Shown here: positions 33,506 to 43,268 of the stretch, in pieces
Layout of the letters: every line of letters begins with the position of its first letter
How positions within the stretch are numbered: position 1 is the stretch's first letter
NCBI GenBank assembly: GCA_017554105.1
Contig: JAFZIY010000031.1
Coordinates: 124,001 to 188,000 of the forward strand
DNA: 64,000 nt
Direction: 5' to 3'
From: Prevotella sp.
GTDB lineage: Bacteria; Bacteroidota; Bacteroidia; Bacteroidales; Bacteroidaceae
The notes under the pieces: generated by a model
What the model saw: the letters and a program-made list of their open reading frames with translations, nothing else
Databases searched by the model: none
Told to the model about the DNA's origin: nothing
Translations under genes and position numbers: made by a program

Positions 33506-36426
33506 CGTCTTGTCTTATTATCGTTGGGAATGATTATCGGATTGTATTTACCATATACTCTCAGGTCTTCCTCTGAGGGTTCTATCATCACTAATTGCAG
33601 TTGCTTATGTTTTTGACAGAGCATTTCTATCTGCTCTGCGTCTTTTTTCATCTCTATGCTCAACCTGGGGGCGATGCGTTCCGCAGTATAACGGGCAACG
33701 TCGTATTGGTCCACATCATTAGCAAAAGCATATACGTCTGCCTCTGGACGCATCATGGCAATAAGTAGAGAGCACTCCCCCCATCCGTTGTTGATTACTG
33801 CGAAAGAAGTAGCATCAGACTGTCTGCCAATAGCCGACAAGTCAGATTGATAATGTTTTAGCCTTCTCTTGACAGAGGAATAGATTTCAATGCCCTTATA
33901 TCGATAGCAGTCTTTTACGAATTGGATATGATCATCCTTGTCGGGTTTGATGATTAGGTTCCGTAACGTAATAGGACGTAAACGTGAACCCTGTTTGTCT
34001 TCTACAAGCCAGCGGAAGACAAGCGGAGGGAACAGATAAGCCATCAACACTACGGAGAACATTCCCACTATGGTTACTTCTGCCAAGGAGTGTAAAGCAG
34101 GATGCTTGGCAATAATCAATGCTCCGATGCCGACAAACATAATACAAGCCGAAATAATGATACTGCTCTTGTAGGATGAGAGCATCTTTTTGCGATAAGC
34201 ATACTCATATTGGCAACCTTCTGTGATGAAGATGGTATAGTCGTCTCCTTGACCGAAAATGAACGTTGCAAGAATAACATTTACCACATTGAACTGGATT
34301 CCCAACAATGACATAATGCCAAGTATCCATACCCAACTTAATGCCATAGGCAGGAACGACAGCATGGCGAGTTCGATGGAACCCAAGGAGAACCAGAGGA
34401 AAAAGAACACAATCAGTCCACATGCCCATCCGATATAGTTGAAATCGTCTGAAAGCCGAGTCGCGATGGAAGAATTCATGCTCGGTACGTCAAACGCATA
34501 CACCTCGGAAGAGAAACCTTCTATTTGATGAACGACATCAGATATTGAGGAACGTTGCGTCTGAAGAGTTTGAACCACATGATAAGTATGGCTGATACTG
34601 TCGGATATAATACTTGTCGGGAATGCCAAGGCATATAACGACTCCAAACTGGTGGCATCACTTGCCTTGAACGATGTATGCAGCAATTTGTAGAACTCGG
34701 CAAAGGTCTCAGGGATAAACCCTTCCGCCTGCGCTGCTTTCCTGACAGCCGCCTCTACCCTATCACCATGTTGGGCAACGAAAGCGTTCCACTTTATCAG
34801 TCTCTTTTCCTGTTCCCCTTTAGAACATATAAACTGATGGCAGTCCTGGAAATCAGAGATATCTCCTTTTTCTTTCAGTTCCCCTATCTTCGAACTGATT
34901 GACATACTTTTGTCTAAAGCCTTATCCAATGAAGAATCAGAGGATACCACATAAACACTCTCCGAAGAAGATGCTGGCTTCATACTCTGTAAGTAAGCCA
35001 TATCTTCCTTCTGGTCGTCTGTCATGTAATTGATATGACTGATATCAGGATCAAAAGTCGTTTTAAGACTAAAATATCCAAAGACAAATGTCAATATGAC
35101 AACGATCCATACGATACTGCGATTGCTTTCCAAAGAAAACTCGCTCATCCTGTTTAGCAGATGAGTATGGACGTTTTGCTTACCCCGTCTTAAGGCATGA
35201 GGAAGATATAACAAAACAAACACGATTGTACCTATCAGTAACAAAGAACTGAAAAGTCCCAAGTCTCTCAGAGCCACTGACTCCAAGGGCACTAAGGCCA
35301 AGAAGGCACCAACCGTCGTGATATTCCCCACCACCAAAGGCATGGCAATCTCCTTTAATGCGGCTTTTACCGTTGGGGTATGCTTTAAGTGAGCAATCAG
35401 ATGCAATGGATAGTTGACCGCGATTCCTACTATCACGGATGAGATTCCTATGACTATCAACGAGACATTGTTGTGTATGAGGGTTAATGCTCCCATCGCG
35501 AAGAGCCATCCCCATGCAACGGATATCACAATGAGCAAGATATTCTTGATGTCACGAAAAGCATAAGATAGCAGCATCACGATAATCACGATGGCAATCG
35601 CCAAAGCCGTCAGGCTGTCTGTTTTTATCTGTTTGGCATTACCAACCGCAATAATAGGACCTCCTGTAAAGTGAATATCAATGAAGGGATACTTCTCTGC
35701 TGTTTGGTGAGCACAAGAGGAAAGAAGGCTATAAAGTTGAGCATTACCATCTGTCTCGCTCGATCCATAGGGTGAATCCAGCATGATGATAGCCTTCCTC
35801 ATATCTGGCGTGAAGATATAGCCCTCGTAATTCTCATAGTTTAAACTTGAACCATTCTGAAGTTTCGCAGCAACGGGAGTAAAAAAGTTTAAGGGGTCAC
35901 GCTGAAAGTTTTCAGATAACAGACCTGTAGCAGGGAACATCAGCATTTGTTTGTCGTTAGATACCTGTGAAGGAATGAATCCCGGGTCTTCCAACAGACT
36001 GTCGAACCTACAATAATCCTCATCTGTCAGGAAATATGGTATATGCTGATAGATAAAGGACAGCATTTCCGTCATCTTTTCCGCATCTATCTGACTGACA
36101 AGATTACGAACTTCCTTTTTCGTATCCTTTGTTTTCAACAGTTCCACATAATCATCTATTGCCTGAATGATAGAGTCCGGATCAGACTGGGTAGAATCCG
36201 CATATTGGAAGATGGCAAAGATTCTGTTTGTGCCCGATATGCTCTGATATACCTTTAATGCCTGATTGTATTTATTGTTAAGTGGCAGAAAATCAGAGAT
36301 ATCCTCTTGATAGGTCTGTTTAAGCAACAAGACCGACAAGAGAACAGTAAGAAGGATGAAAGAGAGCCAGCACACTGTTCTGTGCTTTCTCATCCATTCA
36401 TATATCCGAATGATAAATGCCACCAT
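33502..36426 (-). CDS. RND/MMPL family exporter with C-terminal methyltransferase-like domain
   Basis: 974 residues. Two halves, each a TM helix, a large periplasmic domain and five further TM helices (helices near 20-38, 268-395; then 430-447, 665-800), as in MMPL/RND exporters. After the last helix (LVEDKQGSRLRPI) comes a cytosolic domain of about 180 residues in which VINNGWGECSLLIAMMRPEADVYAF resembles motif I of SAM methyltransferases with the Gly pattern altered (NNGWGE instead of DxGxGxG), so binding is doubtful. Likely to move the polyene lipid between membranes together with the LolA-like protein of the same cluster. Confidence 0.85.
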   Translation of the reverse strand: MVAFIIRIYEWMRKHRTVCWLSFILLTVLLSVLLLKQTYQEDISDFLPLNNKYNQALKVYQSISGTNRIFAIFQYADSTQSDPDSIIQAIDDYVELLKTKDTKKEVRNLVSQIDAEKMTEMLSFIYQHIPYFLTDEDYCRFDSLLEDPGFIPSQVSNDKQMLMFPATGLLSENFQRDPLNFFTPVAAKLQNGSSLNYENYEGYIFTPDMRKAIIMLDSPYGSSETDGNAQLYSLLSSCAHQTAEKYPFIDIHFTGGPIIAVGNAKQIKTDSLTALAIAIVIIVMLLSYAFRDIKNILLIVISVAWGWLFAMGALTLIHNNVSLIVIGISSVIVGIAVNYPLHLIAHLKHTPTVKAALKEIAMPLVVGNITTVGAFLALVPLESVALRDLGLFSSLLLIGTIVFVLLYLPHALRRGKQNVHTHLLNRMSEFSLESNRSIVWIVVILTFVFGYFSLKTTFDPDISHINYMTDDQKEDMAYLQSMKPASSSESVYVVSSDSSLDKALDKSMSISSKIGELKEKGDISDFQDCHQFICSKGEQEKRLIKWNAFVAQHGDRVEAAVRKAAQAEGFIPETFAEFYKLLHTSFKASDATSLESLYALAFPTSIISDSISHTYHVVQTLQTQRSSISDVVHQIEGFSSEVYAFDVPSMNSSIATRLSDDFNYIGWACGLIVFFFLWFSLGSIELAMLSFLPMALSWVWILGIMSLLGIQFNVVNVILATFIFGQGDDYTIFITEGCQYEYAYRKKMLSSYKSSIIISACIMFVGIGALIIAKHPALHSLAEVTIVGMFSVVLMAYLFPPLVFRWLVEDKQGSRLRPITLRNLIIKPDKDDHIQFVKDCYRYKGIEIYSSVKRRLKHYQSDLSAIGRQSDATSFAVINNGWGECSLLIAMMRPEADVYAFANDVDQYDVARYTAERIAPRLSIEMKKDAEQIEMLCQKHKQLQLVMIEPSEEDLRVYGKYNPIIIPNDNKTRR

Positions 36427-36437
36427 CTTACTCTTTA

Positions 36438-37565
36438 TTATTTATTATCAATAGGATTGGCGTAGATGCCTAAGAATATATCCTTGAGACGCTCCATGTC
36501 GCATGTGTCGTATCTGTCAAGTTTTGATAACCTACGTGTGAATGCGTCATATTGTTCCTCTGAATACATGGACTTATATTTTGAATTACCGTACAACAAG
36601 TCATGAGCGATATAGTTATTTGGATATAGCCTGTAGGCAAGGTTAATTCTTCTGTCAATCAGTTTTGCTACAGACTTATGGTAATCGTTATTCGTCTGTC
36701 CCTCAAAAGCACTGAGTTCTGCAAGAGAGATAGGTCTGCATATCTCAAAATGGACACGACCCTTGGGTTGTAAGATACCCGTTAATATACTATTCAAGTC
36801 CTCACCTGGTTTCTTTGTATAACGCGTAAACTGGGATTCATATAGTTCAAGAGACTTAAGAATATCACAGGATTCCCACTCATACGATACCGATACTGGT
36901 ACGATATTCAGGTCTGCCAAAGCCTTGATCTTGTCTTTCGGCTCACTCATACAAAACATCTTGATAATACCTTGGTCAGTGGCATCGATTCCATTCTTTG
37001 TCCTACCATTCCGTTGTGCAATCCATACCGACTCTCCCTTTTCCGTGATACAGTAACGAATATATTCAGACAAGTGCATGGAAGCCCTATAGAAATCCTT
37101 CATCTCTCCCCCAGGACGTTCTACCTTAAACATCTTGTTACATTTCCCGACATCGATGACAACGGGATTGATCATAAGATTCGCGCCAAAGGTTATTTCT
37201 GTGGTTTCAAATCCATTTATCACGAAGAAATATTGCAGTAAACTGGCATCAAGCATAATATCCCTGTGATTTGAGACAAATAGATATCGTTTCTTCGGAT
37301 TCAGAAATTCCAAGCCAGAACAGGAGAAATCGGATATACTACGTGCAATAATCTGTTCGTTGACCTTGCACATCGCATCTACTTGAAACTCCTTAGTTGT
37401 GGAATAAGAACTAACCCTTTTCCTCACTTCCTCCAAGGGTTCATGGGGAAAAACGAAGGAAGCCAGTAACGGAAATACATCACAATTTGCGATTCGACTC
37501 ATCGCAGCAGGAATCTCATCCTCGTAATATGGACGAATATCGTCAAATTTGGGGTTCTTTATCAT
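36438..37565 (-). CDS. PlsC-like glycerolipid acyltransferase
   Basis: 375 residues. The acyltransferase motif HX4D is seen in VSNHRDIMLD near residue 99 and the second block in WIAQRNGRTKNGID near 182, a variant of the usual EGTRS block. No TM segments; a soluble or peripheral acyltransferase. In this cluster it may link the aryl-polyene acid to a glycerol or other lipid acceptor. It lies 12 bp downstream of the RND gene's neighbour order (between hydrolase and exporter), in the same operon. Confidence 0.75.
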   Translation of the reverse strand: MIKNPKFDDIRPYYEDEIPAAMSRIANCDVFPLLASFVFPHEPLEEVRKRVSSYSTTKEFQVDAMCKVNEQIIARSISDFSCSGLEFLNPKKRYLFVSNHRDIMLDASLLQYFFVINGFETTEITFGANLMINPVVIDVGKCNKMFKVERPGGEMKDFYRASMHLSEYIRYCITEKGESVWIAQRNGRTKNGIDATDQGIIKMFCMSEPKDKIKALADLNIVPVSVSYEWESCDILKSLELYESQFTRYTKKPGEDLNSILTGILQPKGRVHFEICRPISLAELSAFEGQTNNDYHKSVAKLIDRRINLAYRLYPNNYIAHDLLYGNSKYKSMYSEEQYDAFTRRLSKLDRYDTCDMERLKDIFLGIYANPIDNK

Positions 37566-37567
37566 AT

Positions 37568-38407
37568 CTATAGTATTTTATTAATCCAACTTAAAAACTC
37601 ACTTTTCCACTGTCTGCACTCCGGTGTCCCCTTTATCTCACTCGCACCAAATCCGTGTCCACCCGTCTCATAAAGAAGGTATTGATGAGGTATCTTCTGC
37701 GATGTCAGAGCAGAGTCAAGTAAGACGGAGTTATGATAATCCACGATAGGGTCATCTTTACAGTTTACCAAAAATACGGGTGGGCAGTCCGTAGGCACAT
37801 GTTTCTCTAACGATAACAAATCCTTTAATTCCTTGTTTCCTACCCTTGAATCACCTAACAGTCCTCTGCGTGAACGCTTATGAACACAAGGAGCCGTCAT
37901 AGTCACCACGGGATAGACAGGAACGACAAATGCCGGCCAGTCATCCTTTTCGAATAATTCTACGCTTGACATAACCAGATGCCCTCCTGCTGAAAAGCCC
38001 ATGACACCTATCTTTTCTGGGTCTATGTCATATTCCTTAGCATGGCTTTTCACATAACGGATAGCCTGACGCAAGTCATCCTGAGGGTCTGGATAACGAT
38101 TCCCACGGAAGATATAGCGGAAATGGGTTACAAAGGCAGGCACATAAGCAGTCCTATAATTCAGCACAAAAGCCGTGAAGCCATTCTCTTGCAACCAATG
38201 TGCGACACCCTCTCCTTCAGTCTCCGTGTCATGCCAGAAATAACTACCGCCAGGACATACGATGACAGCGACATGACGAGGCTGTTGAGCGGTGAAAGCC
38301 GTCAACTTTACCTTCGGTCTTCCTGCCTCTCCCTCCCAGATGTTTATCTGGGCAAAAGCACTCAGACTGAGCATCAAGAAACCGATGATGATTAACCTCT
38401 GTCGCAT
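37568..38407 (-). CDS. Secreted alpha/beta-hydrolase in the polyene cluster
   Basis: 279 residues with a signal peptide (MRQRLIIIGFLMLSLSAFAQ). Oxyanion motif VIVCPGGSYFWHDTE near 52; nucleophile Ser in GVMGFSAGGHLV near 148; Asp in NCKDDPIVDYHNS near 218 and His in ETGGHGFG near 250: a full Ser-Asp-His triad. Related to the esterase at 26658. It overlaps the CrtI-like gene by 16 bp, so it belongs to the operon; a role in releasing or transferring the polyene ester in the periplasm is inferred. Confidence 0.75.
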   Translation of the reverse strand: MRQRLIIIGFLMLSLSAFAQINIWEGEAGRPKVKLTAFTAQQPRHVAVIVCPGGSYFWHDTETEGEGVAHWLQENGFTAFVLNYRTAYVPAFVTHFRYIFRGNRYPDPQDDLRQAIRYVKSHAKEYDIDPEKIGVMGFSAGGHLVMSSVELFEKDDWPAFVVPVYPVVTMTAPCVHKRSRRGLLGDSRVGNKELKDLLSLEKHVPTDCPPVFLVNCKDDPIVDYHNSVLLDSALTSQKIPHQYLLYETGGHGFGASEIKGTPECRQWKSEFLSWINKIL

Positions 38408-39903
38408 TCGTTTATTTTATTGATTACACTATTTAGTCCTAATATGGCCTCGCAAGTATTAATCGCCGTGAGTGGAACTCCACAAAAGCCATGCATATTG
38501 TTGTTCTGACCGGTGAGGAAGAGATTGCTTACCTTCGTAACGACTGGGACTTGTGACAATGCAATATGATTACAGTCTTTGCTAAATCCGCAGATACTCC
38601 CCTCTTTGACGTGATAATAGTCACGGATGGTCAGAGGAGATGAAGTATTGATGTCAGAGATACAATCCCTGAATCCTGGGTGAATATCCTCTATCTGACT
38701 CAACAGGGCCTCTGTCTTTTCCTGCTTCCATTTCTCGTAATCATCACCTCGATGTCCTACTTGGGTATGTTCCCATTTCTTCACCATCTCAAAAGGCATC
38801 GGGGCTGTAACAAGTACCTTGGTGGCATATTGTCCCTGATGATGATTGGGCGGCGTCATGAAAAGGAATCCCAAAGGCCATGGCTTTTCTGGATTACTGA
38901 AATTCCACACATCATCATATCGCGTCATGTAATACTCGGAATAATTGATGTACGGAAAACTATTTTCTTTTAACTTGATATATAATGAAAAAGCGGAATG
39001 GGAATTAGGAATGGAATTCAAACGATCCCTATATGATTTGGGCATCGCCTTTTCATCCATTAACTGAAGCATCGTACACGGATGAATATCCGAGATATAA
39101 TAATCTGCCTGATACCGCTCTCCTTTCTTGGTTTGTACGTAATCAACCACCCTATTATTGACCTCTATCCATTCCACCTCTTCATTGACGATGACATTTC
39201 CGCCATGCGAGGTAATCACCTGAGCCAACAGGTCTGCAAAATGATGGCTGCCGTCCACAAAGCGACTTGCACCATTAATATACAATGTGCTTATAATTGC
39301 ATGGATATATGCTGGTGTCTGATGAGCACGTCCTCCATAGAGAGGATTCATATAGGCTAAGACACTTCTTAGTTTCTGATTATCCGTGAACTTGGCTATA
39401 AAGTCACTTGCGGACATCAGGAAGTCTGAGGAACCTGCGAAAAGACTCATTGTTCCCTCGGAAGGACGAAGATTAAAGAGGTCCACATGGGCCGTCAAGT
39501 CAAAGACAGCCTCAACGTATCTTTCCAGATTCTCTCTCTCTTCAGGAAAACTGGCAGCCAAAGAATCCACGAACCCACGTTTTCCTTTGGCAATAGTATA
39601 ATACTTATGATCTTCTGCAAAATACAAGCGATCAGTACATTCATCATCTACATCCATTAACTTCACCTGGTCAAGAATACCAAGATAATGACAAATCTTT
39701 CTGATATTTCCACCTGCCTGCATTCCACCTATCACATGCATGCCCGTATCAAAAGTCTCACCAAAACGCTTGAAAGACTGAAGTCCACCACCTATCGTGG
39801 TGTTTTTCTCAAGCACCGTTACCTGAAGTCCTTCCTTTGAAAGAATGGCTCCTGTGAAAAGCCCTCCAAGTCCACCGCCTATGATGACAACCCTCTTCTT
39901 CAT
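38392..39903 (-). CDS. CrtI-like FAD-dependent oxidoreductase (second copy)
   Basis: 503 residues. Rossmann FAD motif VVIIGGGLGGLFTGAIL at 5-21 and C-terminal FAD motif NLFLTGQNNNMHGFCGVP near 460. It belongs to the phytoene desaturase/carotenoid isomerase/retinol saturase superfamily. It overlaps the neighbouring paralogue by 4 bp and is about one third identical by eye (same FSxxG-FETGMH and STPLTIRDY blocks). In a polyene cluster it could isomerise or dehydrogenate the conjugated chain; not demonstrated. Confidence 0.85.
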   Translation of the reverse strand: MKKRVVIIGGGLGGLFTGAILSKEGLQVTVLEKNTTIGGGLQSFKRFGETFDTGMHVIGGMQAGGNIRKICHYLGILDQVKLMDVDDECTDRLYFAEDHKYYTIAKGKRGFVDSLAASFPEERENLERYVEAVFDLTAHVDLFNLRPSEGTMSLFAGSSDFLMSASDFIAKFTDNQKLRSVLAYMNPLYGGRAHQTPAYIHAIISTLYINGASRFVDGSHHFADLLAQVITSHGGNVIVNEEVEWIEVNNRVVDYVQTKKGERYQADYYISDIHPCTMLQLMDEKAMPKSYRDRLNSIPNSHSAFSLYIKLKENSFPYINYSEYYMTRYDDVWNFSNPEKPWPLGFLFMTPPNHHQGQYATKVLVTAPMPFEMVKKWEHTQVGHRGDDYEKWKQEKTEALLSQIEDIHPGFRDCISDINTSSPLTIRDYYHVKEGSICGFSKDCNHIALSQVPVVTKVSNLFLTGQNNNMHGFCGVPLTAINTCEAILGLNSVINKINECDRG

Positions 39904-41399
39904 TTGTTCGCTTCTATGATTTGGTGATATATTTTCTCTGCAGTCAAGAACTCGCTACACGTCACGATAGTTCCCACAAGAACTCCCAACATACCATGTG
40001 AATTGATATTCTGACCTGTCTGGAATACATTGGGAATCTTTGTCTTATGAGGAATACGACCAGCAGAACCCAGACTGACATCTTTGGCCACTCCATACAT
40101 TCCACCATTCTCTGCGCCAGTATAATCCCGGTAGGTTAATGGTGTAGAAGTATAATAGTTCTGTATCGACTTCCTGATTCCCGGGAAATTCCTCTCTAAT
40201 GAGTCCAATAACAGATTGGCTTTATGCTGCTTGAACTTTTCATAATCCTCACCACGTCTTCCGACTTTCGTATCCTTCCATTTTGCCACATCCTGCATAT
40301 GCATATAAGAGACAACAACACCTGTCGAAGCATACTTCGGATTAGGTTGCTGACAGAAATGCATGTAAAGATATCCTTTAGGCCATGAGGTCTCATCATA
40401 TTGTTCACAATCCCATGGAGTATTATCACGATACCCATAATAATTGTAATTCATATAAGGAACGGCGTCCTTCTTGAAATCCAGATAGACAGAAAAACAC
40501 CCTATGCTTTGGGGAAGTGATTTGATTCTCGTTCTGAATGCAGGTCGTATCATCTTTGAGTCTATCAGTTCCAACGTCCTCATAGGATGGGCGTCAGATA
40601 TGATATAGTCAGCAGGGAAGAACTTCTCAGAATTGACTTCCACACCTATTGCATGTGACTCATCACACACTATTCTTGTTACCTTGTGTCGTTTCAACAC
40701 CTGACCGCCATATTCTCTGATTGTCTTGATTAAAGAAAAAGCAACCACTTCACTCCCTCCCACGAATCGGTAGGCACTTTGGTTGTAAAAGTCCATAATA
40801 AAGGCGTGTGTGGAGAACGGAGTTTTCCCTCTTTCTGCCGCATATAAGGGCAAGTTGCCAACTAACACATGAGCAAGTGTCGGGTCCGTTATCACCTCAT
40901 TTATCACCTCGTCAATAGACCGCAACTGGTACTCCATACTTACTGCCACATCAGATTCCGCATATTTCAGCGAATGCAATGACGAGGCACCAGCCACTTT
41001 CTCAACCAAATCAAAATACTTTATAAGATTAGAGTGTTGATCAGGGAAATAAGAAGTCATCTTCTCAATGAAAGCATCCCGACCGTTGGCAAACTGATAC
41101 TCCCGACCACCTAACGCAATAACCTCATAGCCGTCTTTATCCAATGGCGATAACTCAACGTCATCCTTGATTCCAAGATATTGCATGATTCTGTCAAGCG
41201 TCTGTCCCTCCGATGCACTTCCCACGAAATGCATTCCCGTCTCGAACTTGGCACCCTTTCGGGAAAAACATTGAAGACATCCTCCCAACTGAGGTGCCTG
41301 TTCCAGAACAGTAACCTCATATCCGTTCTTTGAGAGGATGACGCCACATGACAAGCCTCCAAGTCCACTTCCTATGATAACGACCTTCTTCTTAGACAT
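39900..41399 (-). CDS. CrtI-like FAD-dependent oxidoreductase (first copy)
   Basis: 499 residues. FAD motif VVIIGSGLGGLSCGVIL at 5-21, FETGMHFVGS near 53, STPLTYRDYTGAENGGMYG near 420 and NVFQTGQNINSHGML near 455. Same superfamily as its downstream paralogue, from which it probably arose by duplication. It overlaps the GT2-acyltransferase gene by 8 bp. The pair may act as a heterodimer. Confidence 0.85.
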   Translation of the reverse strand: MSKKKVVIIGSGLGGLSCGVILSKNGYEVTVLEQAPQLGGCLQCFSRKGAKFETGMHFVGSASEGQTLDRIMQYLGIKDDVELSPLDKDGYEVIALGGREYQFANGRDAFIEKMTSYFPDQHSNLIKYFDLVEKVAGASSLHSLKYAESDVAVSMEYQLRSIDEVINEVITDPTLAHVLVGNLPLYAAERGKTPFSTHAFIMDFYNQSAYRFVGGSEVVAFSLIKTIREYGGQVLKRHKVTRIVCDESHAIGVEVNSEKFFPADYIISDAHPMRTLELIDSKMIRPAFRTRIKSLPQSIGCFSVYLDFKKDAVPYMNYNYYGYRDNTPWDCEQYDETSWPKGYLYMHFCQQPNPKYASTGVVVSYMHMQDVAKWKDTKVGRRGEDYEKFKQHKANLLLDSLERNFPGIRKSIQNYYTSTPLTYRDYTGAENGGMYGVAKDVSLGSAGRIPHKTKIPNVFQTGQNINSHGMLGVLVGTIVTCSEFLTAEKIYHQIIEANK

Positions 41400-42891
41400 C
41401 TTGCTCTATCTTATTGGTTATGTCCTGATATTCTTGGATATATCGTTTTCGCATCCACGATGCCTGAGCCTTGTAATCACCAATTTCTTTCAATGTCTGA
41501 AGTGATATCGGACTATCAACCTGAATATAAATCGGGCTTTTGTTGAGCGAATACGTTTTCTTCGGCAACACCTTCCCCGGTCCATAAAGACACATCGGCA
41601 AAATAGGTATGCCCAATTGTTCTGCCAGATAGAAAGCACCTTGATGGAAACGACCAATACGACAATCTTTAGAGCGCGTACCTTCGGGGAATACAGCAAT
41701 ACTATATCCTCGCTCTACCAACGACCTTAACTTCGGTAATAGTGCTTCTATTCCGTCTGCAACGGGATAGTACTCTGCATGGCGAATCATAAAACCATAG
41801 AACGGATTATTCCATACCCAGTCGTTCGTTAGGAAAATCATCTTAGGGGAAAAGACCAATTGGCACACTAAATCCAGATGTGACTGATGGTTGCATATGA
41901 TGATATGAGGATTATCAAACGAAACATCCTTTGCTACCTGATACTTGAACGTTGTACCAGGTATTCCATGCTTTATCATAACGAATTTAGAGAGCCATTG
42001 TATCAACTGATGTATGCGAAACTTCTTTTTCTCCGTCATGGCTCCCCAGTGTACATACAACCAACATAATGGGGTTACGAGGAACAGAGAGAAGAAGATA
42101 AAGAAAAGCAATGAGTAAATGGTCCTTATATATTTACATAAGAAACGCCAGATTCTTAGAGGCAATCCATAGACAACAGCCAGGAAACACAATACCATAT
42201 TAAGGATACTGATTCTTGCGAAATCCTTCACAGGACGGAAATGACTTACCCTTTCCTCTTTGGGTGGATAGTACACTTCTATAGGAATGGGGTGTATTTT
42301 GATGCCGTGCCAGGAAGAAAATACCAACAGTTCCAATTCTGCCTCATATCTTGAAGTCAGTAGCGACAATAGAGGTAGTTTCTTTATGGGATATAAGCGA
42401 TATCCTGTTTGAGTATCAGAGAGGTTTTTCCCTGTCTGGATAAAAAACCAGAAATTGGAGAATTTATTGGCGAAACTGCTTCCCTTGGAGCGTTCCACAC
42501 CTGTAAGATTCCTATTCCCGATGATTAAAGAACCTGGATGCTCCTGGTTGGCTTGGAGAAACAAGGGGATATCCTCAGGATAATGCTGCCCGTCACCATC
42601 AATAGTTATTGCATACGAAAAGCCCATCTGAAGCGCCTTGGCAAACCCTTTTTTCAATGCATATCCCTTTCCTCTGTTCTTGTCGTATTCAACCAAGGCA
42701 ATCTGTGGAATACTTCTTAATATCGAAGAAGTCTCATCTGTCGACCCGTCATTTACCACAATGATATCATTACATTCTACCAGAGCTTTGTTTACGACAG
42801 AGCCTATCGTTCCAGCATTGTTGTATGTTGGAATCACGACGCATATTCCTCTGTCGTGGAGTAAATTTTTCTGGTATTCCTTCTCTATCAT
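41392..42891 (-). CDS. GT2 glycosyltransferase fused to PlsC-type acyltransferase
   Basis: 499 residues with two enzymes. Residues 12-225: dolichol-phosphate-mannose-synthase-like GT2 (VVIPTYNNAGTIG; VVNDGSTDET; TIDGDGQHYPED, which gives the DxD metal site). Residues 230-285: hydrophobic segments. Residues 300-490: acyltransferase with HX4D in CNHQSHLDLV near 330 and FPEGTRS near 400. Aryl-polyene clusters commonly encode such GT/acyltransferase fusions. It should build a glycosylated and acylated anchor for the polyene (inference). Confidence 0.88.
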   Translation of the reverse strand: MIEKEYQKNLLHDRGICVVIPTYNNAGTIGSVVNKALVECNDIIVVNDGSTDETSSILRSIPQIALVEYDKNRGKGYALKKGFAKALQMGFSYAITIDGDGQHYPEDIPLFLQANQEHPGSLIIGNRNLTGVERSKGSSFANKFSNFWFFIQTGKNLSDTQTGYRLYPIKKLPLLSLLTSRYEAELELLVFSSWHGIKIHPIPIEVYYPPKEERVSHFRPVKDFARISILNMVLCFLAVVYGLPLRIWRFLCKYIRTIYSLLFFIFFSLFLVTPLCWLYVHWGAMTEKKKFRIHQLIQWLSKFVMIKHGIPGTTFKYQVAKDVSFDNPHIIICNHQSHLDLVCQLVFSPKMIFLTNDWVWNNPFYGFMIRHAEYYPVADGIEALLPKLRSLVERGYSIAVFPEGTRSKDCRIGRFHQGAFYLAEQLGIPILPMCLYGPGKVLPKKTYSLNKSPIYIQVDSPISLQTLKEIGDYKAQASWMRKRYIQEYQDITNKIEQDV

Positions 42892-43268
42892 TGAGACTTC
42901 TTAAAGATTATTGATAGTTTTGCAAACAGCACATCGTCCTGCTGCACTTGTATCTGAGTCTTACATTCATTCGAGTCCGGCAAAACAGTTATCTTATCAA
43001 AGGCATAGGTAACAGAAGGTGTTGATAAAGGGGAAAGCACTGACAGGAACTTGATATTCTTGACAAATGAGATTTCATATTCATCACACAAATGGTCTTC
43101 TAAGAGTTCCTTGGCAATCTGTATGATACAGACACCAGGCGTGATAGGCTCATTGGGAAAATGAGCCTTATATATGAAATGATTCCTGTCCAGCAGTATC
43201 TGATAAAGGATACTTTTTCCTTCCGTCCTCTTATCGGATATCGTATAAAGACTATTCCTCAGTATCAT
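42888..43268 (-). CDS. Hotdog-fold 3-hydroxyacyl-ACP dehydratase (FabZ-like, second)
   Basis: 126 residues. The helix motif HFIYKAHFPNEPITPGVCIIQIAKE near 30-55 is the FabZ active-site pattern (HFPxxPxxPG), with His in AHF; the partner Glu is probably Glu in QIAKE. It overlaps the preceding gene by 17 bp and the next by 4 bp. It should dehydrate 3-hydroxyacyl-ACP in polyene elongation. Confidence 0.78.
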   Translation of the reverse strand: MILRNSLYTISDKRTEGKSILYQILLDRNHFIYKAHFPNEPITPGVCIIQIAKELLEDHLCDEYEISFVKNIKFLSVLSPLSTPSVTYAFDKITVLPDSNECKTQIQVQQDDVLFAKLSIIFKKSQ

